DNA from: Massilia sp. erpn | GTDB taxonomy: Bacteria > Pseudomonadota > Gammaproteobacteria > Burkholderiales > Burkholderiaceae_D | DNA: 64,000 nt | NCBI RefSeq assembly: GCF_024400215.1 | Contig: NZ_CP053748.1 | Coordinates: 620,001 to 684,000, forward strand | Direction of reading: 5' to 3' | Part shown: piece by piece, positions 15,294 through 25,579 of the stretch | Position numbering within the stretch: position 1 is the first letter of the stretch | Layout: each line of letters starts with the position of its first letter | The notes under the pieces: model-generated | Seen by the model: the letters and a program-made list of their open reading frames with translations, nothing else | Told to the model about the DNA's origin: nothing | Database searches by the model: none | Translations under genes and position numbers: made by a program

Positions 15294-17576
15294 TCAGAAG
15301 TTGGCTTTGAATTGCACGCCGTAGGTGCGTGGTTCGTTGACGATGCCGGTCAGGTTGACGAAGTCGATGGCGCCCAGCGCTTGCACGCGGTTGGTGATGT
15401 TGCGGCCATAGGCGGCCAGTTCATACTTGCCGTCGCCGAATTTGTAGCCGACGCGCAGACCGCCTTCGAGCAGGGACTTGGCCTTGTATTCCTTGGCTTC
15501 GTACAGGAAGAAGTTGTAGCTGGTGCGGTAGGCCCAGTCGGTGAAGGCGTAGAACTCGCCGTCGCCCAGCGGCACGCTGTAGCGCAGCGTGAAGTTGTGC
15601 TGCCATTTCGGCGCGCGCGGCAGCGGGTTGCCGTCGATCAGGGCGGTGCCGGCGAAAGGACCGGTCGGATTGGTCACGGTGCAGCCGGTCGCCTCATTGT
15701 TCTGCACATTGCCGCAGCTGCGCACGAACAGGTTGGGATCCTTGATCTTGGTGTCGTTGTAGCTGCTGCCGACGGTGGCGCTCAGGCCGTCGCCGAGATT
15801 GGCCTGGAAGTCCAGTTCGACGCCACGGCCGATGGCTTTTTCGGCGTTGATCAAGCGGTTCATATTGACGATGCCGCTGCCGGCGGTCAGCTGCTTGTCC
15901 TTGACGCGGTATTGGAAGGCGGTGGCGCTCAGGCGCGCGCGGCGGTTGAACAGGTCTTGCTTGATGCCCGCTTCATAGGACAGCACTTTCTCGGCGCCGG
16001 CCTGGGTCGGCACGTCCGCCAGCGAGTCGAGGCGGCCCTGCATGGACGGCGCGCGGTAGCCGGTGGCGATGCGGCCGAACAGATTGGTGTCCTTGTCCAG
16101 GGTGTAGGTGCCGCTCAGATCCCAGCTGAAATTGGTGGAGTCGCTATGCAGCGGGTGCAGGCTGGCGGCGCTGCCTTGGACACGGCTGGCGACAAAGTCC
16201 TTCTTGTCGCTGGTGTAGCGCAGGCCGCCGCGCACTTTGAACTGCTCGTTGACGGTGTAGTTCAGGGTGCCGAAGGCGGCCCAGGATTTGGAATTCTGGG
16301 TCTGGGTCGCGTAGTTCGGATTTTTCGGATTGCCCGCCGTCAGCGAGTCGAAGCTGATGCTGTCGATCTGGATGTCTTCCTTGAAGTAGAAGACGCCGGC
16401 GATCCATTGCAGCGGTCCCTTGTAATTCGATTCGGCGCGGAATTCTTGCGAGATCTGCTTGTGGTTCGGGATCAGGTCGGCCGTTTCGACGGAGAAGGGA
16501 ACGAAGCCTGGGCCCGAAGGCGGCTTGGAGGCGGTGCCATAGCCGCCATCGACGTCGGCGCGGCTGAAGAAGTCCAGCTTCTCGTAGCCGGTGATGGAGT
16601 GCAGGGTCACGCCTTCCAGGTCCCAGCGCAGGCGCATATTCGCGCCCTTGTTCTTCAGGTGCTGCTCATTGAGGCCGTCGCTCGGATAGGATTTGAAATC
16701 GAAGCCGTCCACCAGATCGTTGGTGCCCTTCTTCAGGATATTCGAGCGGAACAGGGTGGCAGTGCCGTCCATCTTGCGCGCGTGGACATTGAACAGGGCG
16801 CTGAAGTCCTTGCTTGGCTTGACCAGCACCTGCAGGCGGCCGGCATTGTCCTTATAGCCTTCGAAGTCCTGGGTGCCGGTCGGACGCGGATTGTGCACGC
16901 GGTCGTCGCGGCGCTGGGTCTGGCCGGAGAAACGCAGGGCCACGGTGTCGCTGACCGGCACGTTGTAGGCGCCTTCCAGGTTCTTCACGCCATCCTTGCC
17001 GAAGCCCAGGTTGGCATAGCCCTCAGTGCGGAACACCGGCTTGGCCGAGTCGAACTTGATCACGCCGGCCGGGGAGTTGCGGCCGAACAGGGTGCCTTGC
17101 GGGCCGCGCAGCACTTCCACCTGGTCCACGTCGAAGACCGGGAAGCCTTTCAGCATCGGGTTTTCCTGCACGATGTCATCCATCACCAGGCCGACCGGCT
17201 GGGAGGCGTTCAGGTCGAAGTCGGTATTGCCCAGGCCACGGATGTAGAAGCGCGGGAAGGTGCGGCCGTAGTCAGATTCCACGCTGACGCTGGGCGAGCG
17301 GCCGGACAGGAAACGGATGTCCTGGCCGCCGGAGGTCAGCACGTCGAGCTTTTCGCCTTTTAGGGTGGCGATGGACATCGGCACATCCTTGATGTTCTCG
17401 GCGCGGCGCTGGGCGGTGACGATCACGGTTTCCAGCTGGCCGGCCTGCTTGGCGGCGGCCGGCGCCCGCGTTTCTTCCGCCGCTGGCTGGGCCTCGTCGG
17501 CGCGCGCCGCGTGCAGCGGGAAGGCGGCGGCAAGCGCCAAGGCCATCAGGGTGTACTTCGTGTTCGTCTTCATCAA
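15294..17576 (-). CDS. TonB-dependent outer-membrane receptor
   Basis: A 760-residue receptor with a signal peptide (cleavage near LHAARA), a plug domain beginning LETVIVTAQRRAENIKDVPMSI, the plug motif VDQVEVLRGPQGTLFGRNSPAGVI, and a 22-strand type barrel ending in Phe (VQFKANF). These receptors import scarce substrates using TonB energy. The plug type resembles receptors of Caulobacter and sphingomonads rather than classical siderophore receptors. It is divergent from a nucleoside ABC importer across a 600-bp gap, so a nucleobase or nucleoside substrate is a reasonable guess, not shown. It has its own terminator. Confidence 0.92.
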   Translation of the reverse strand: MMKTNTKYTLMALALAAAFPLHAARADEAQPAAEETRAPAAAKQAGQLETVIVTAQRRAENIKDVPMSIATLKGEKLDVLTSGGQDIRFLSGRSPSVSVESDYGRTFPRFYIRGLGNTDFDLNASQPVGLVMDDIVQENPMLKGFPVFDVDQVEVLRGPQGTLFGRNSPAGVIKFDSAKPVFRTEGYANLGFGKDGVKNLEGAYNVPVSDTVALRFSGQTQRRDDRVHNPRPTGTQDFEGYKDNAGRLQVLVKPSKDFSALFNVHARKMDGTATLFRSNILKKGTNDLVDGFDFKSYPSDGLNEQHLKNKGANMRLRWDLEGVTLHSITGYEKLDFFSRADVDGGYGTASKPPSGPGFVPFSVETADLIPNHKQISQEFRAESNYKGPLQWIAGVFYFKEDIQIDSISFDSLTAGNPKNPNYATQTQNSKSWAAFGTLNYTVNEQFKVRGGLRYTSDKKDFVASRVQGSAASLHPLHSDSTNFSWDLSGTYTLDKDTNLFGRIATGYRAPSMQGRLDSLADVPTQAGAEKVLSYEAGIKQDLFNRRARLSATAFQYRVKDKQLTAGSGIVNMNRLINAEKAIGRGVELDFQANLGDGLSATVGSSYNDTKIKDPNLFVRSCGNVQNNEATGCTVTNPTGPFAGTALIDGNPLPRAPKWQHNFTLRYSVPLGDGEFYAFTDWAYRTSYNFFLYEAKEYKAKSLLEGGLRVGYKFGDGKYELAAYGRNITNRVQALGAIDFVNLTGIVNEPRTYGVQFKANF

Positions 17577-18176
17577 CCAGCTCCTTATAGGTAAAAAATT
17601 CTGCCTGCGCTCCTGCTAAACCTTTGCAAAACACAAAGAAATCGGGCAATAAGCGGCGATGCTAGCACGATTATTTTTGACGGAAAATCACTAAACACAC
17701 CCCTCTATCTATTTGTTTTTGATATAAATAGCCAAACAAAAACGTATTTGTCATACATATATCGCTTATTGCATAGTTAAGGATCAGCCTTGCGGAAAGC
17801 TAGTGCCCACCACGCCGGGAGGCCGCTGGGGGTGGAGCTTTTGAAGGTCTTAAGGTAGTAGCAATTTGCCATCGGTTTTGCGGCGCCTGCACAAAAAAGC
17901 AACAAGAAAATTTTGCATAAAGATATGCGCAAACCGTTGCAAGAACACTACATCTTGCCGAAAGAGTCATTACCAAGAATTAAGGCGCGTTGCGTTGCAA
18001 CACGAAAAAGGAGGGGCAGCCAGCCTGCTGCAAATTGAATAAGGTTTTGCTGGTGCCAACCGCGTTTTTGCCGAGCGAAGCCTCTAATTAATAGGGTTTT
18101 CGCGGTCGATCGCGGACCAAAACTTCATGCTTCGTCCACAAAAAATATACAATATCGAACCTCCAGGAGCCAACCA
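17577..18176. other. 600-bp divergent intergenic region with possible regulatory structure
   Basis: No gene is supportable here. About 17650-17780 is AT-rich and probably holds the receptor promoter; it includes GCAATAAGCG (17646-17655) and its complement CGCTTATTGC (17763-17772). At 17796-17841 two stacked 6-bp helices can form (AAAGCT with AGCTTT, CCCACC with GGGTGG, 4-base bulge). The last 100 bp before 18177 contain an AT-rich TATACAATAT close to the importer start and a CCAGGAG ribosome site. Confidence 0.5.
17796..17841 (+). other. Bulged long hairpin, candidate structured leader
   Basis: AAAGCT/AGCTTT and CCCACC/GGGTGG stack into a 12-bp helix interrupted by AGTG, enclosing an 18-base GC-rich loop. 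It is 335 bp before the importer gene and 220 bp before the receptor gene in the other direction. It matches no riboswitch I can recognise. Confidence 0.4.
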
Positions 18177-19172
18177 ATGAAAATTAAACAACTCACAGTG
18201 GCGATTAGCGCCCTGCTGCTGGCCGCCAGCGCAAGCGCGGCTGACCCGAAACTGGGCATCGTTTACGACGCCGGCGGCAAGTTCGATAAATCGTTCAACC
18301 AATCCGCTTTCGAAGGCGCTTCGCGCTTCAAGAAGGATACCGGCATCAACTTCATCGAAGTGCAGGTCAACAGCGACACGCAGGCCGAGCAGGTGCTGCG
18401 CGGCCTGGCCCGCAAGAACCTCGACCTGATCGCCTCGATCGGCTTCGCCCAGACCCAGGCCCTGCAAAAAGTGGCCAAGGAATTCCCGAAAGTGCGTTTC
18501 GTGCTGATCGACGGCGTGGCCCAGGGTGCGAACGTGAACTCGGTGACCTTCAAGGAAGAAGAAGGCTCGTACCTGGTCGGCGTGGCCGCCGCCCAGGCAT
18601 CGAAGTCGAAGAAGCTGGGCTTCATCGGCGGCATCGACATTCCCCTGATCCGCACCTTCGCCTGCGGCTATGCGCAAGGCGCCAAAGCCACCGACAAGAA
18701 AGTGGAAGTCTTCCAGAACATGGTGGGCACCACCTCGGCCGCGTGGAATGACCCGGCCAAGGGCGGCGAGCTGGCCCGCTCCCAATTCGAGCGCGGCGTG
18801 GACGTGGTGTTCGCCGTGGCCGGCGGTTCCGGCATGGGCACCCTGCAGACGGCCAAGGAAAAAGGCAAGCTGGCCATCGGCGTGGACTCCAACCAGAACC
18901 ACCTGTATCCAGGCACCATGCTGACCTCCATGGTCAAGCGCGTGGACAACGCCGTCTACGACAGCTTCATGCAGATGAAGAACGGCACCTGGAAAGCCGG
19001 CGTCACCGCCAAGGGCATCAAGGAAGGCGGCGTCGATTGGGCGCTGGATGAACACAACCGCAAGCTGATCACCCCCGAGATCGAGAAGAAGGTCATGGGC
19101 GCGCGCAAGGATATTATCGATGGCAAGATCAAGGTCATCGACATCCGGGCCACGAACAGCTGCCCCGCCTAA
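18177..19172 (+). CDS. BMP-family nucleoside-binding protein of ABC importer
   Basis: A 331-residue exported protein of the BMP/PnrA family. The signal peptide MKIKQLTVAISALLLAASASA is cleaved by signal peptidase I; unlike many homologues there is no lipobox. The mature N-terminus carries the family signature DAGGKFDKSFNQSAFEGA, and later GFIGGIDIPLIRTFACGYAQGA and FAVAGGSGMG. PnrA-type proteins bind purine nucleosides in the periplasm. The ATPase and two permeases follow, after a hairpin terminator/attenuator that would favour excess binding protein. Confidence 0.93.
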   Translation: MKIKQLTVAISALLLAASASAADPKLGIVYDAGGKFDKSFNQSAFEGASRFKKDTGINFIEVQVNSDTQAEQVLRGLARKNLDLIASIGFAQTQALQKVAKEFPKVRFVLIDGVAQGANVNSVTFKEEEGSYLVGVAAAQASKSKKLGFIGGIDIPLIRTFACGYAQGAKATDKKVEVFQNMVGTTSAAWNDPAKGGELARSQFERGVDVVFAVAGGSGMGTLQTAKEKGKLAIGVDSNQNHLYPGTMLTSMVKRVDNAVYDSFMQMKNGTWKAGVTAKGIKEGGVDWALDEHNRKLITPEIEKKVMGARKDIIDGKIKVIDIRATNSCPA

Positions 19173-19192
19173 TTACCTGCTTCATTGAGAGA

Positions 19193-19227
19193 ACGCGCCG
19201 GCGGGGGTTCCCGTCTGGCGCGTTTTT
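19193..19227 (+). terminator. Terminator/attenuator between binding protein and ATPase genes
   Basis: ACGCGCC (19193-19199) pairs with GGCGCGT (19217-19223), extended inward by GGCGGG/CCCGTC, and is followed by a T run. It lies 20 bp past the binding-protein stop and 25 bp before the ATPase start, so partial read-through would give more binding protein than transporter. Confidence 0.85.
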
Positions 19228-19251
19228 CAGTAAATAACCCCTGAAAATCCT

Positions 19252-20777
<1,526 letters not shown>

Positions 20778-20781
<4 letters not shown>

Positions 20782-21860
20782 ACACCAACGACCTGCCACG
20801 CTGGGCAACCGGCTTTGTCCTGCCCATTCTGAATCTGCTGTCGGCCTTGCTGGTCGCGGCCCTGGTGATCCACCTGCTGGGCGAAGACCCGCTGGAATCG
20901 CTGCACATCCTGATCAACAGCGCCGTCATCAATCCGGAAGGCTTGAGCTATACGCTGTTCTACGCCTCCACCTTCGTCTTCACCGGTCTGGCCGTGTCGC
21001 TGGCGATGCAGGCGGGCCTGTTCAATATCGGCGCCGAAGGCCAGATGTATTTCGGCGGCCTCGGTCTGACCGTGGCCATGCTGACCTTCGACAGTTCGAT
21101 GCCGGCCATCGTGCTGATCCCGCTCGGCATGCTCGGCGCCGCGCTGTTCGGGGCGCTGTGGTCCTTCCTGCCCGGCTATCTGCAGGCCAAACGCGGCAGC
21201 CATATCGTGGTGACGACGATCATGTTCAACTTCATCGCGGCTTCACTGATGAACTTCATCATCGTCAAATACATGATTCCGCCGGGCGAGCAGAATACCG
21301 CCAGCCGCGCCTTTGCCGCCGCCGCCGAAATGCCGCGCCTGAACACCTGGTTCCCGGCGCTGGGCGACACCCCGCTCAACGTCAGCTTCCTGCTGGCGAT
21401 CGCCGCCCTGGCCATTTACGGCGTGATGGTGTGGCGTTCGTCCTGGGGCTACAAGCTGCGCGCCACGGGCCTGAACAAGCACGCCGCCCATTATGCGGGC
21501 GTGAAGATCAGCGGCATGATCATCACCGTGATGCTGATTTCCGGCGCGCTGGCCGGCCTCGGCTCGGTCAATTCCATCATGGGTTCGACCCACTACCTGA
21601 GCCTGAACTTCGTCGGCGGCGCCGGCTTCGTCGGCATCGCCATTGCGCTGATGGGCCGCCAGCATCCGGTCGGCATCTTCCTGTCGGCCGTGCTGTTCGG
21701 TGCCCTGATCCAGGGCGGCTTCGACCTCTCGCTGGAAAAACCGAATATCCCGACCGAGACCTTCATCTTTATCCAGGGCCTGATCATTCTGTTCTGCGGT
21801 GCGATGGAAAACTTCTACGCGCCGGTCATCATCAAGCTACTGAAAGCGCGCAAGGGCTAA
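20778..21860 (+). CDS. Nucleoside ABC importer permease 1
   Basis: A 360-residue inner-membrane permease of the branched-chain/BMP-associated type with about ten hydrophobic segments. The characteristic region is FTGLAVSLAMQAGLFNIGAEGQM, followed by RGSHIVVTTIMFNFIA and a cytoplasmic loop GYKLRATGLNKHAAHYAGVK that contacts the ATPase. It overlaps the ATPase gene by 4 bp and is followed 4 bp later by the second permease. It forms a heterodimeric channel with that protein. Confidence 0.93.
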
Positions 21861-21864
21861 TACC

Positions 21865-22836
21865 ATGACTTTCGAAGATCTTCATTTAGGCAGTATCGTT
21901 GTCTCCACCGTGCGCAATGCGCCGGTGCTGATTTTCGCCGCCATGGCCGGCCTGTTCGCGGAACGCTCGGGCGTGATCGACATCGGCCTGGAAGGCAAGA
22001 TCCTGGCGTCGGCCTTCGTTTCGGCCGCCGTCGCCTTCGCCACGCAGAACCCCTGGTACGGCATGCTGGCTGGTATCGCCGTGTCGGTGGCGCTGGCCAC
22101 GCTGCAAGGCTATGTCAGCATTTCGCAGAAGGGCAACCAGCTGGTGGCCGGCATCGCCATCAATATCGCCATGAGCGGCCTGACCTTCGTCGTCGCGCAG
22201 TACTTCTTCCAGCAGGGCGGCCGCACGCCGGACCTGGGCGAGGCGCGCCTGTTCGACGTGGTGCTGCCGGGCAGCGCGGCCGTGGCCGACGTGCCGGTGC
22301 TGGGCTGGATCTATACCAAGCTGATTGGCGGCCATTCGGTGCTGGTGTATGTGGCGTTTGCGCTGGTGCCGCTGGTGCACTGGCTGCTGTACCACACCCG
22401 CTTCGGCCTGCGCCTGCGCGCCTGCGGCGAGAACCCGCATGCGGCCGACGCGGCAGGCGTCAGCGTGGCGCGCACCCGTTATATGGCGATGGTGCTGGCG
22501 GGCGTGCTGTGCTCCTTCTCCGGCGCTTACCTGGCCATCGTGCAGAGCGGCTTCTTCCTGCGCGATATGTCGGCCGGCGCGGGCTATCTGGCGCTGACCG
22601 CCATGGTGTTCGGCAACTGGCGTCCCGTCTACACCTTCCTCGGCTGCCTGATGTTCGGCTTCTTCGGCGCGGTGCAGATCCAGATCGAAGGCGTGGACCT
22701 GCCAGGCATCGGCCGCATCCCCGGCTCGCTGATCCAGATGGTGCCGTACGTGGTCACGGTGATCGTGCTGGCCGGCCTGATGGCCAAGTCGGTCGCCCCG
22801 AAAGCGCTCGGCACGCCGTTCGTGAAGTCGCGCTAA
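21865..22836 (+). CDS. Nucleoside ABC importer permease 2
   Basis: A 323-residue permease paralogous to the preceding one, with about nine hydrophobic segments. It has the matching motif LFAERSGVIDIGLEGKIL, a QKGNQLVAGIAINIAMSG segment and the ATPase-contact loop GLRLRACGENPHAADAAGVS. It completes the four-gene importer, whose order (binding protein, double ATPase, large permease, small permease) matches the Bacillus/Lactococcus nucleoside importers. A perfect hairpin terminator follows. Confidence 0.93.
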   Translation: MTFEDLHLGSIVVSTVRNAPVLIFAAMAGLFAERSGVIDIGLEGKILASAFVSAAVAFATQNPWYGMLAGIAVSVALATLQGYVSISQKGNQLVAGIAINIAMSGLTFVVAQYFFQQGGRTPDLGEARLFDVVLPGSAAVADVPVLGWIYTKLIGGHSVLVYVAFALVPLVHWLLYHTRFGLRLRACGENPHAADAAGVSVARTRYMAMVLAGVLCSFSGAYLAIVQSGFFLRDMSAGAGYLALTAMVFGNWRPVYTFLGCLMFGFFGAVQIQIEGVDLPGIGRIPGSLIQMVPYVVTVIVLAGLMAKSVAPKALGTPFVKSR

Positions 22837-22852
22837 GCAGCGCTGGCTGACA

Positions 22853-22884
22853 AAAGAAACCCCGCCATGGCGGGGTTTCTTTTT
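22853..22884 (+). terminator. Intrinsic terminator of the nucleoside importer operon
   Basis: AGAAACCCCGCC and GGCGGGGTTTCT form a long perfect stem around a tight centre, followed by T residues, 17 bp after the last importer stop. Confidence 0.95.
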
Positions 22885-22957
22885 GGGAACAGTCAGGGAC
22901 CGGGACGGAGGACATATAATGGTTGCTATCACTGCTATCACCTGATGGGAGGCAAGC

Positions 22958-23167
22958 ATGTCTCAGTTACTTATCCGGGATCTCGACGATGAAATCATTA
23001 TCGAGTTGAAGCGCCAAGCGACCGCCAATGGCCGCAGCGCCGAAGCCGAACACCGCGAGATCCTGTGCAACCACCTGTTACCGCCTTTCCCTAAGAAGCG
23101 CTCCTTCAAGGAAGTGCTGGCCTCGATGCCATATTTCGGCGACGACGAGCTGTTCGACGTCCGCTAA
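22958..23167 (+). CDS. FitA/Arc-type antitoxin
   Basis: A 69-residue protein with an N-terminal ribbon-helix-helix domain: SQLLIRDLDDEIIIELKRQA (strand plus helix), then NGRSAEAEHREILCNHLL (second helix). The C-terminal tail (KRSFKEVLASMPYFGDDELF) is the kind that plugs a PIN toxin active site. FitA antitoxins repress their operon and neutralise a PIN-domain RNase. The gene is intact, but the toxin gene 7 bp downstream is broken, so this is now an antitoxin without its native target. Confidence 0.85.
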   Translation: MSQLLIRDLDDEIIIELKRQATANGRSAEAEHREILCNHLLPPFPKKRSFKEVLASMPYFGDDELFDVR

Positions 23168-23173
23168 CCCTCC

Positions 23174-23369
23174 ATGTACCTGCTCGACACCAACGTCATC
23201 TCGGAGTTCCGCAAGGGTGAGCGAGCCCATCCTGGTGTGCAGCGCTTCTTTGCCAGCGTGCAGAGCCAATTGATGTTCCTTCCCGCCCATCCCCGGCCTG
23301 AAGGTCTACAATCCCTTCAATGACGATGACCCCGACGGCAACGACAACAATTATGCCTTGGCCGCATAA
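23174..23369 (+). pseudogene. Remnant of a FitB/VapC PIN-domain toxin
   Basis: The N-terminal 38 codons are intact and typical (MYLLDTNVISEFRKG with the first PIN acidic residue, then GVQRFFASVQSQLMFLPA). Directly after that, in another frame, comes what looks like a FitB C-terminus: GLKVYNPFNDDD running to a stop at 23367-23369. The central part with the remaining acidic residues, normally 80-90 codons, is missing. This indicates an internal out-of-frame deletion. The original frame ends at a TGA about 10 codons after the junction. Confidence 0.75.
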
Positions 23370-23413
23370 ATCTGCGCCATCGGACCCTTGCCCCGATGGC
23401 GCATTTCAGCACC

Positions 23414-25483
23414 TTAGAAGCGGCTGGTCAGGCCCAGGAAGAAGCGGCGGCTTAGGACGTAGTAGCTGGTCTTGCCGTCGGCGCGCGGACCTTCTTCGGT
23501 CAGGTTGTTGATGCCGGCGCGCAGGGTCAGCGCGGGGTTGAGCGCGTAGTTGGCCGTGAGGTCGGTGACGGTGTAGGCCTTGGCGAAGGTAACGCCGAAG
23601 GATTCGCCGCCATGCAGCTGCTTGCCGGTATACTGCGCCGACAGCTCCAGATACAGCGGTTTATTGACCTGCCAGCCCAGGGCTGAGAAGACCGACAGCT
23701 TGGGCGTGGCCAGCAGGGTGGCGCCCGTCGTCAGGTTCTTCGACTCCATCATATACGTCAGGTTGTTGCGCCAGGTCAGGGAGGAGGCCAGCGGCACATT
23801 GGCGCTGGCTTCGATGCCGCGCGTGCGTGCCTTCTGGATGTTCTTCATGCGGGTCCACCAGTAGCCGTGGAAGAAGCCGAGCGCATCGTACTCGATCTTG
23901 TCCTTGAAGTTGGTGTGGAAGTAGGTCATGCCCAGATCCCAGCCGGCGCGCTGGAAGTTCACGCCCAGTTCCGCGTTGGTGCTGGTTTCCGGCTTCAGGT
24001 CGGCATTGCCGGCCATATAGCAGCCGCCGCTGCGCGAAGTCCAGCCCAGGGGCGCCAGGCTGCCGCAACCGCCGCCGCGCGACTGGGTGGCTGCGCCGGG
24101 CGTGCTTTCCTTCAGCGTCGGGGCGCGGAAGCCTTGCGACACGCCGCCCTTGACGGTCCATTCGCTGGCGGGACGGTAGACGACGTAGGCGCGCGGACTG
24201 GTGTGGTTGCCGAACTTGGCGTCGTGGTCGAGACGCGCGCCCAGCGTCAGCGTAAAGGCTTCGCTCAGGAAGACCTGGTCTTCGGCAAACAGGGCGCTGG
24301 TATTGCGCGACAGGCTGGAACCGACGACAGCATGGCCCAGGTAGTCGATGGGAATGGTGCCGATGGTCTGGTTATTGAACAGGGTGTCGCGCTTCCATTG
24401 TCCGCCCACAGTCAGCAGATGGTCGATATTCGCCAGTTTCAGCGGCTGGTTGACGCGGCCGTCGAGGATGGTGCTGGCGGCGCGCGAGGAGGCGGCGCCG
24501 TCGTTATTGTCGTAGCGGTTGTGATAGAGGTTGAACTTGGCCTCGGTCTTGCCCCAGCGCCCTTCATAGCCCATGCCCGCGCTCTTGCGTACCAGCTTGC
24601 TGGCGCCCCAGGACGAGATCAGGGGCCGGTTGGGCGCCGTCTGCGTGCCGGACTGGGTGGCGCGCTGGGTGCCATACGAACCGTCGAAACTGAGCAGATG
24701 GCCCGGCGCCAGCGTCCAGTTCAGCGCAGCGTTGAAATTCTCGTCGCGGCTGCCACCCACGCCATTCGGCGCTTCGCGCCCGGACGGCACGAAGCCGCCG
24801 GTGGTCTCATCCGGCTTCTGGCGCGTGACGCTGCCGCCCAGGCGCAGGCCGACGCCCTGGGCCAGCGGACCGGCCACATTCAGCATCATCTGCGTGGCGT
24901 CGCCGCGGTCGGAGTCCTGGGGGCGGGTCAGGTTGGCCGAGGCCGAGCCGCTCCACTTCTGCGGAATCTTGCGCGTGATGATGTTGATCACGCCGCCCAT
25001 CGCGTCCGAACCATACAGCGAGGACATGGGGCCGCGCACCACTTCGATGCGCTCGATCATTTCCGGCGACAGCCAGTTCAAATCCTGGCGGCCCAGGTCG
25101 GGACGGTAGTTGGTGTCGGCGGAATTGCCCTGGCGCTTGCCGTCGATCAGGATCAGGGTGTAGTTCTCCGGCAGGCCGCGCAGCTTGACCTTGGACTGCT
25201 CGCCATTCGGCGCCAAGCCGCCGCTCACGCCCGGAATGCGGCGCAGCAGCGTGCCCAGGTCGTAGACCGGCTGGCGCTCGATCTCTTCGCGGGTGATGAC
25301 GCTGATGCTGGCGGGAGCGTCCTGCACATTCAGCGCCACCGCGCTGGCCGTTACCACCACGGTCGGCATGGCGGCATCGCTGGCTTCGGCTGCGGGAGCG
25401 GCATAGGCGTTGCCAATGAGTAAAGTCAGGAGGGAAAGGCTTAAAGCGGCGGGTAAGGCGGGTGTCGCATGCATCTGTTTCAT
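23414..25483 (-). CDS. TonB-dependent siderophore-type receptor (Fur-box controlled)
   Basis: A 689-residue receptor with a signal peptide (ending near NAYA), a plug domain (PTVVVTASAVALNVQDAPASI, then ERIEVVRGPMSSLYGSDAMGG with VINIITRK) and a barrel ending in Phe (FLGLTSRF). This plug sequence is of the FepA/CirA type that takes up ferric catecholates and similar chelates. A Fur-like box lies 20-35 bp upstream of the start, supporting iron control. It is a single-gene unit with no adjacent ABC genes. Confidence 0.92.
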   Translation of the reverse strand: MKQMHATPALPAALSLSLLTLLIGNAYAAPAAEASDAAMPTVVVTASAVALNVQDAPASISVITREEIERQPVYDLGTLLRRIPGVSGGLAPNGEQSKVKLRGLPENYTLILIDGKRQGNSADTNYRPDLGRQDLNWLSPEMIERIEVVRGPMSSLYGSDAMGGVINIITRKIPQKWSGSASANLTRPQDSDRGDATQMMLNVAGPLAQGVGLRLGGSVTRQKPDETTGGFVPSGREAPNGVGGSRDENFNAALNWTLAPGHLLSFDGSYGTQRATQSGTQTAPNRPLISSWGASKLVRKSAGMGYEGRWGKTEAKFNLYHNRYDNNDGAASSRAASTILDGRVNQPLKLANIDHLLTVGGQWKRDTLFNNQTIGTIPIDYLGHAVVGSSLSRNTSALFAEDQVFLSEAFTLTLGARLDHDAKFGNHTSPRAYVVYRPASEWTVKGGVSQGFRAPTLKESTPGAATQSRGGGCGSLAPLGWTSRSGGCYMAGNADLKPETSTNAELGVNFQRAGWDLGMTYFHTNFKDKIEYDALGFFHGYWWTRMKNIQKARTRGIEASANVPLASSLTWRNNLTYMMESKNLTTGATLLATPKLSVFSALGWQVNKPLYLELSAQYTGKQLHGGESFGVTFAKAYTVTDLTANYALNPALTLRAGINNLTEEGPRADGKTSYYVLSRRFFLGLTSRF

Positions 25484-25502
25484 AAATCCCCTAGCTACAT
25501 TA

Positions 25503-25518
25503 AATAAGAATCATTATC
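25503..25518 (-). promoter_or_regulatory. Fur box
   Basis: AATAAGAATCATTATC differs at one position from the common Fur-box form AATGAGAATCATTATC. It lies in the leader of the TonB receptor gene (start 25483) and 60 bp before the divergent response-regulator gene. Confidence 0.75.
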
Positions 25519-25579
25519 ATTAAGGATGATAGGGGCAGGCACTCCGCGAGTCTGCTCACAATTCGTCAAGGAAGTGAAA

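Noticed and set aside
15312..17363. A 683-codon plus-strand frame opposite the first TonB receptor
   Set aside because: Antisense shadow of a clear receptor gene; composition is Ala/Gly/Val-rich without motifs.
17847..17860. GGTCTTAAGGTAG resembles the conserved 23S rRNA segment that contains the I-CeuI site
   Set aside because: Only about 13 bases match and the flanks do not follow 23S rRNA, so it is taken as chance.
17796..17870. Cobalamin or other known riboswitch near the TonB receptor
   Set aside because: The structure lacks the conserved B12-box and other signature segments I know, so it is listed only as an unexplained structure.
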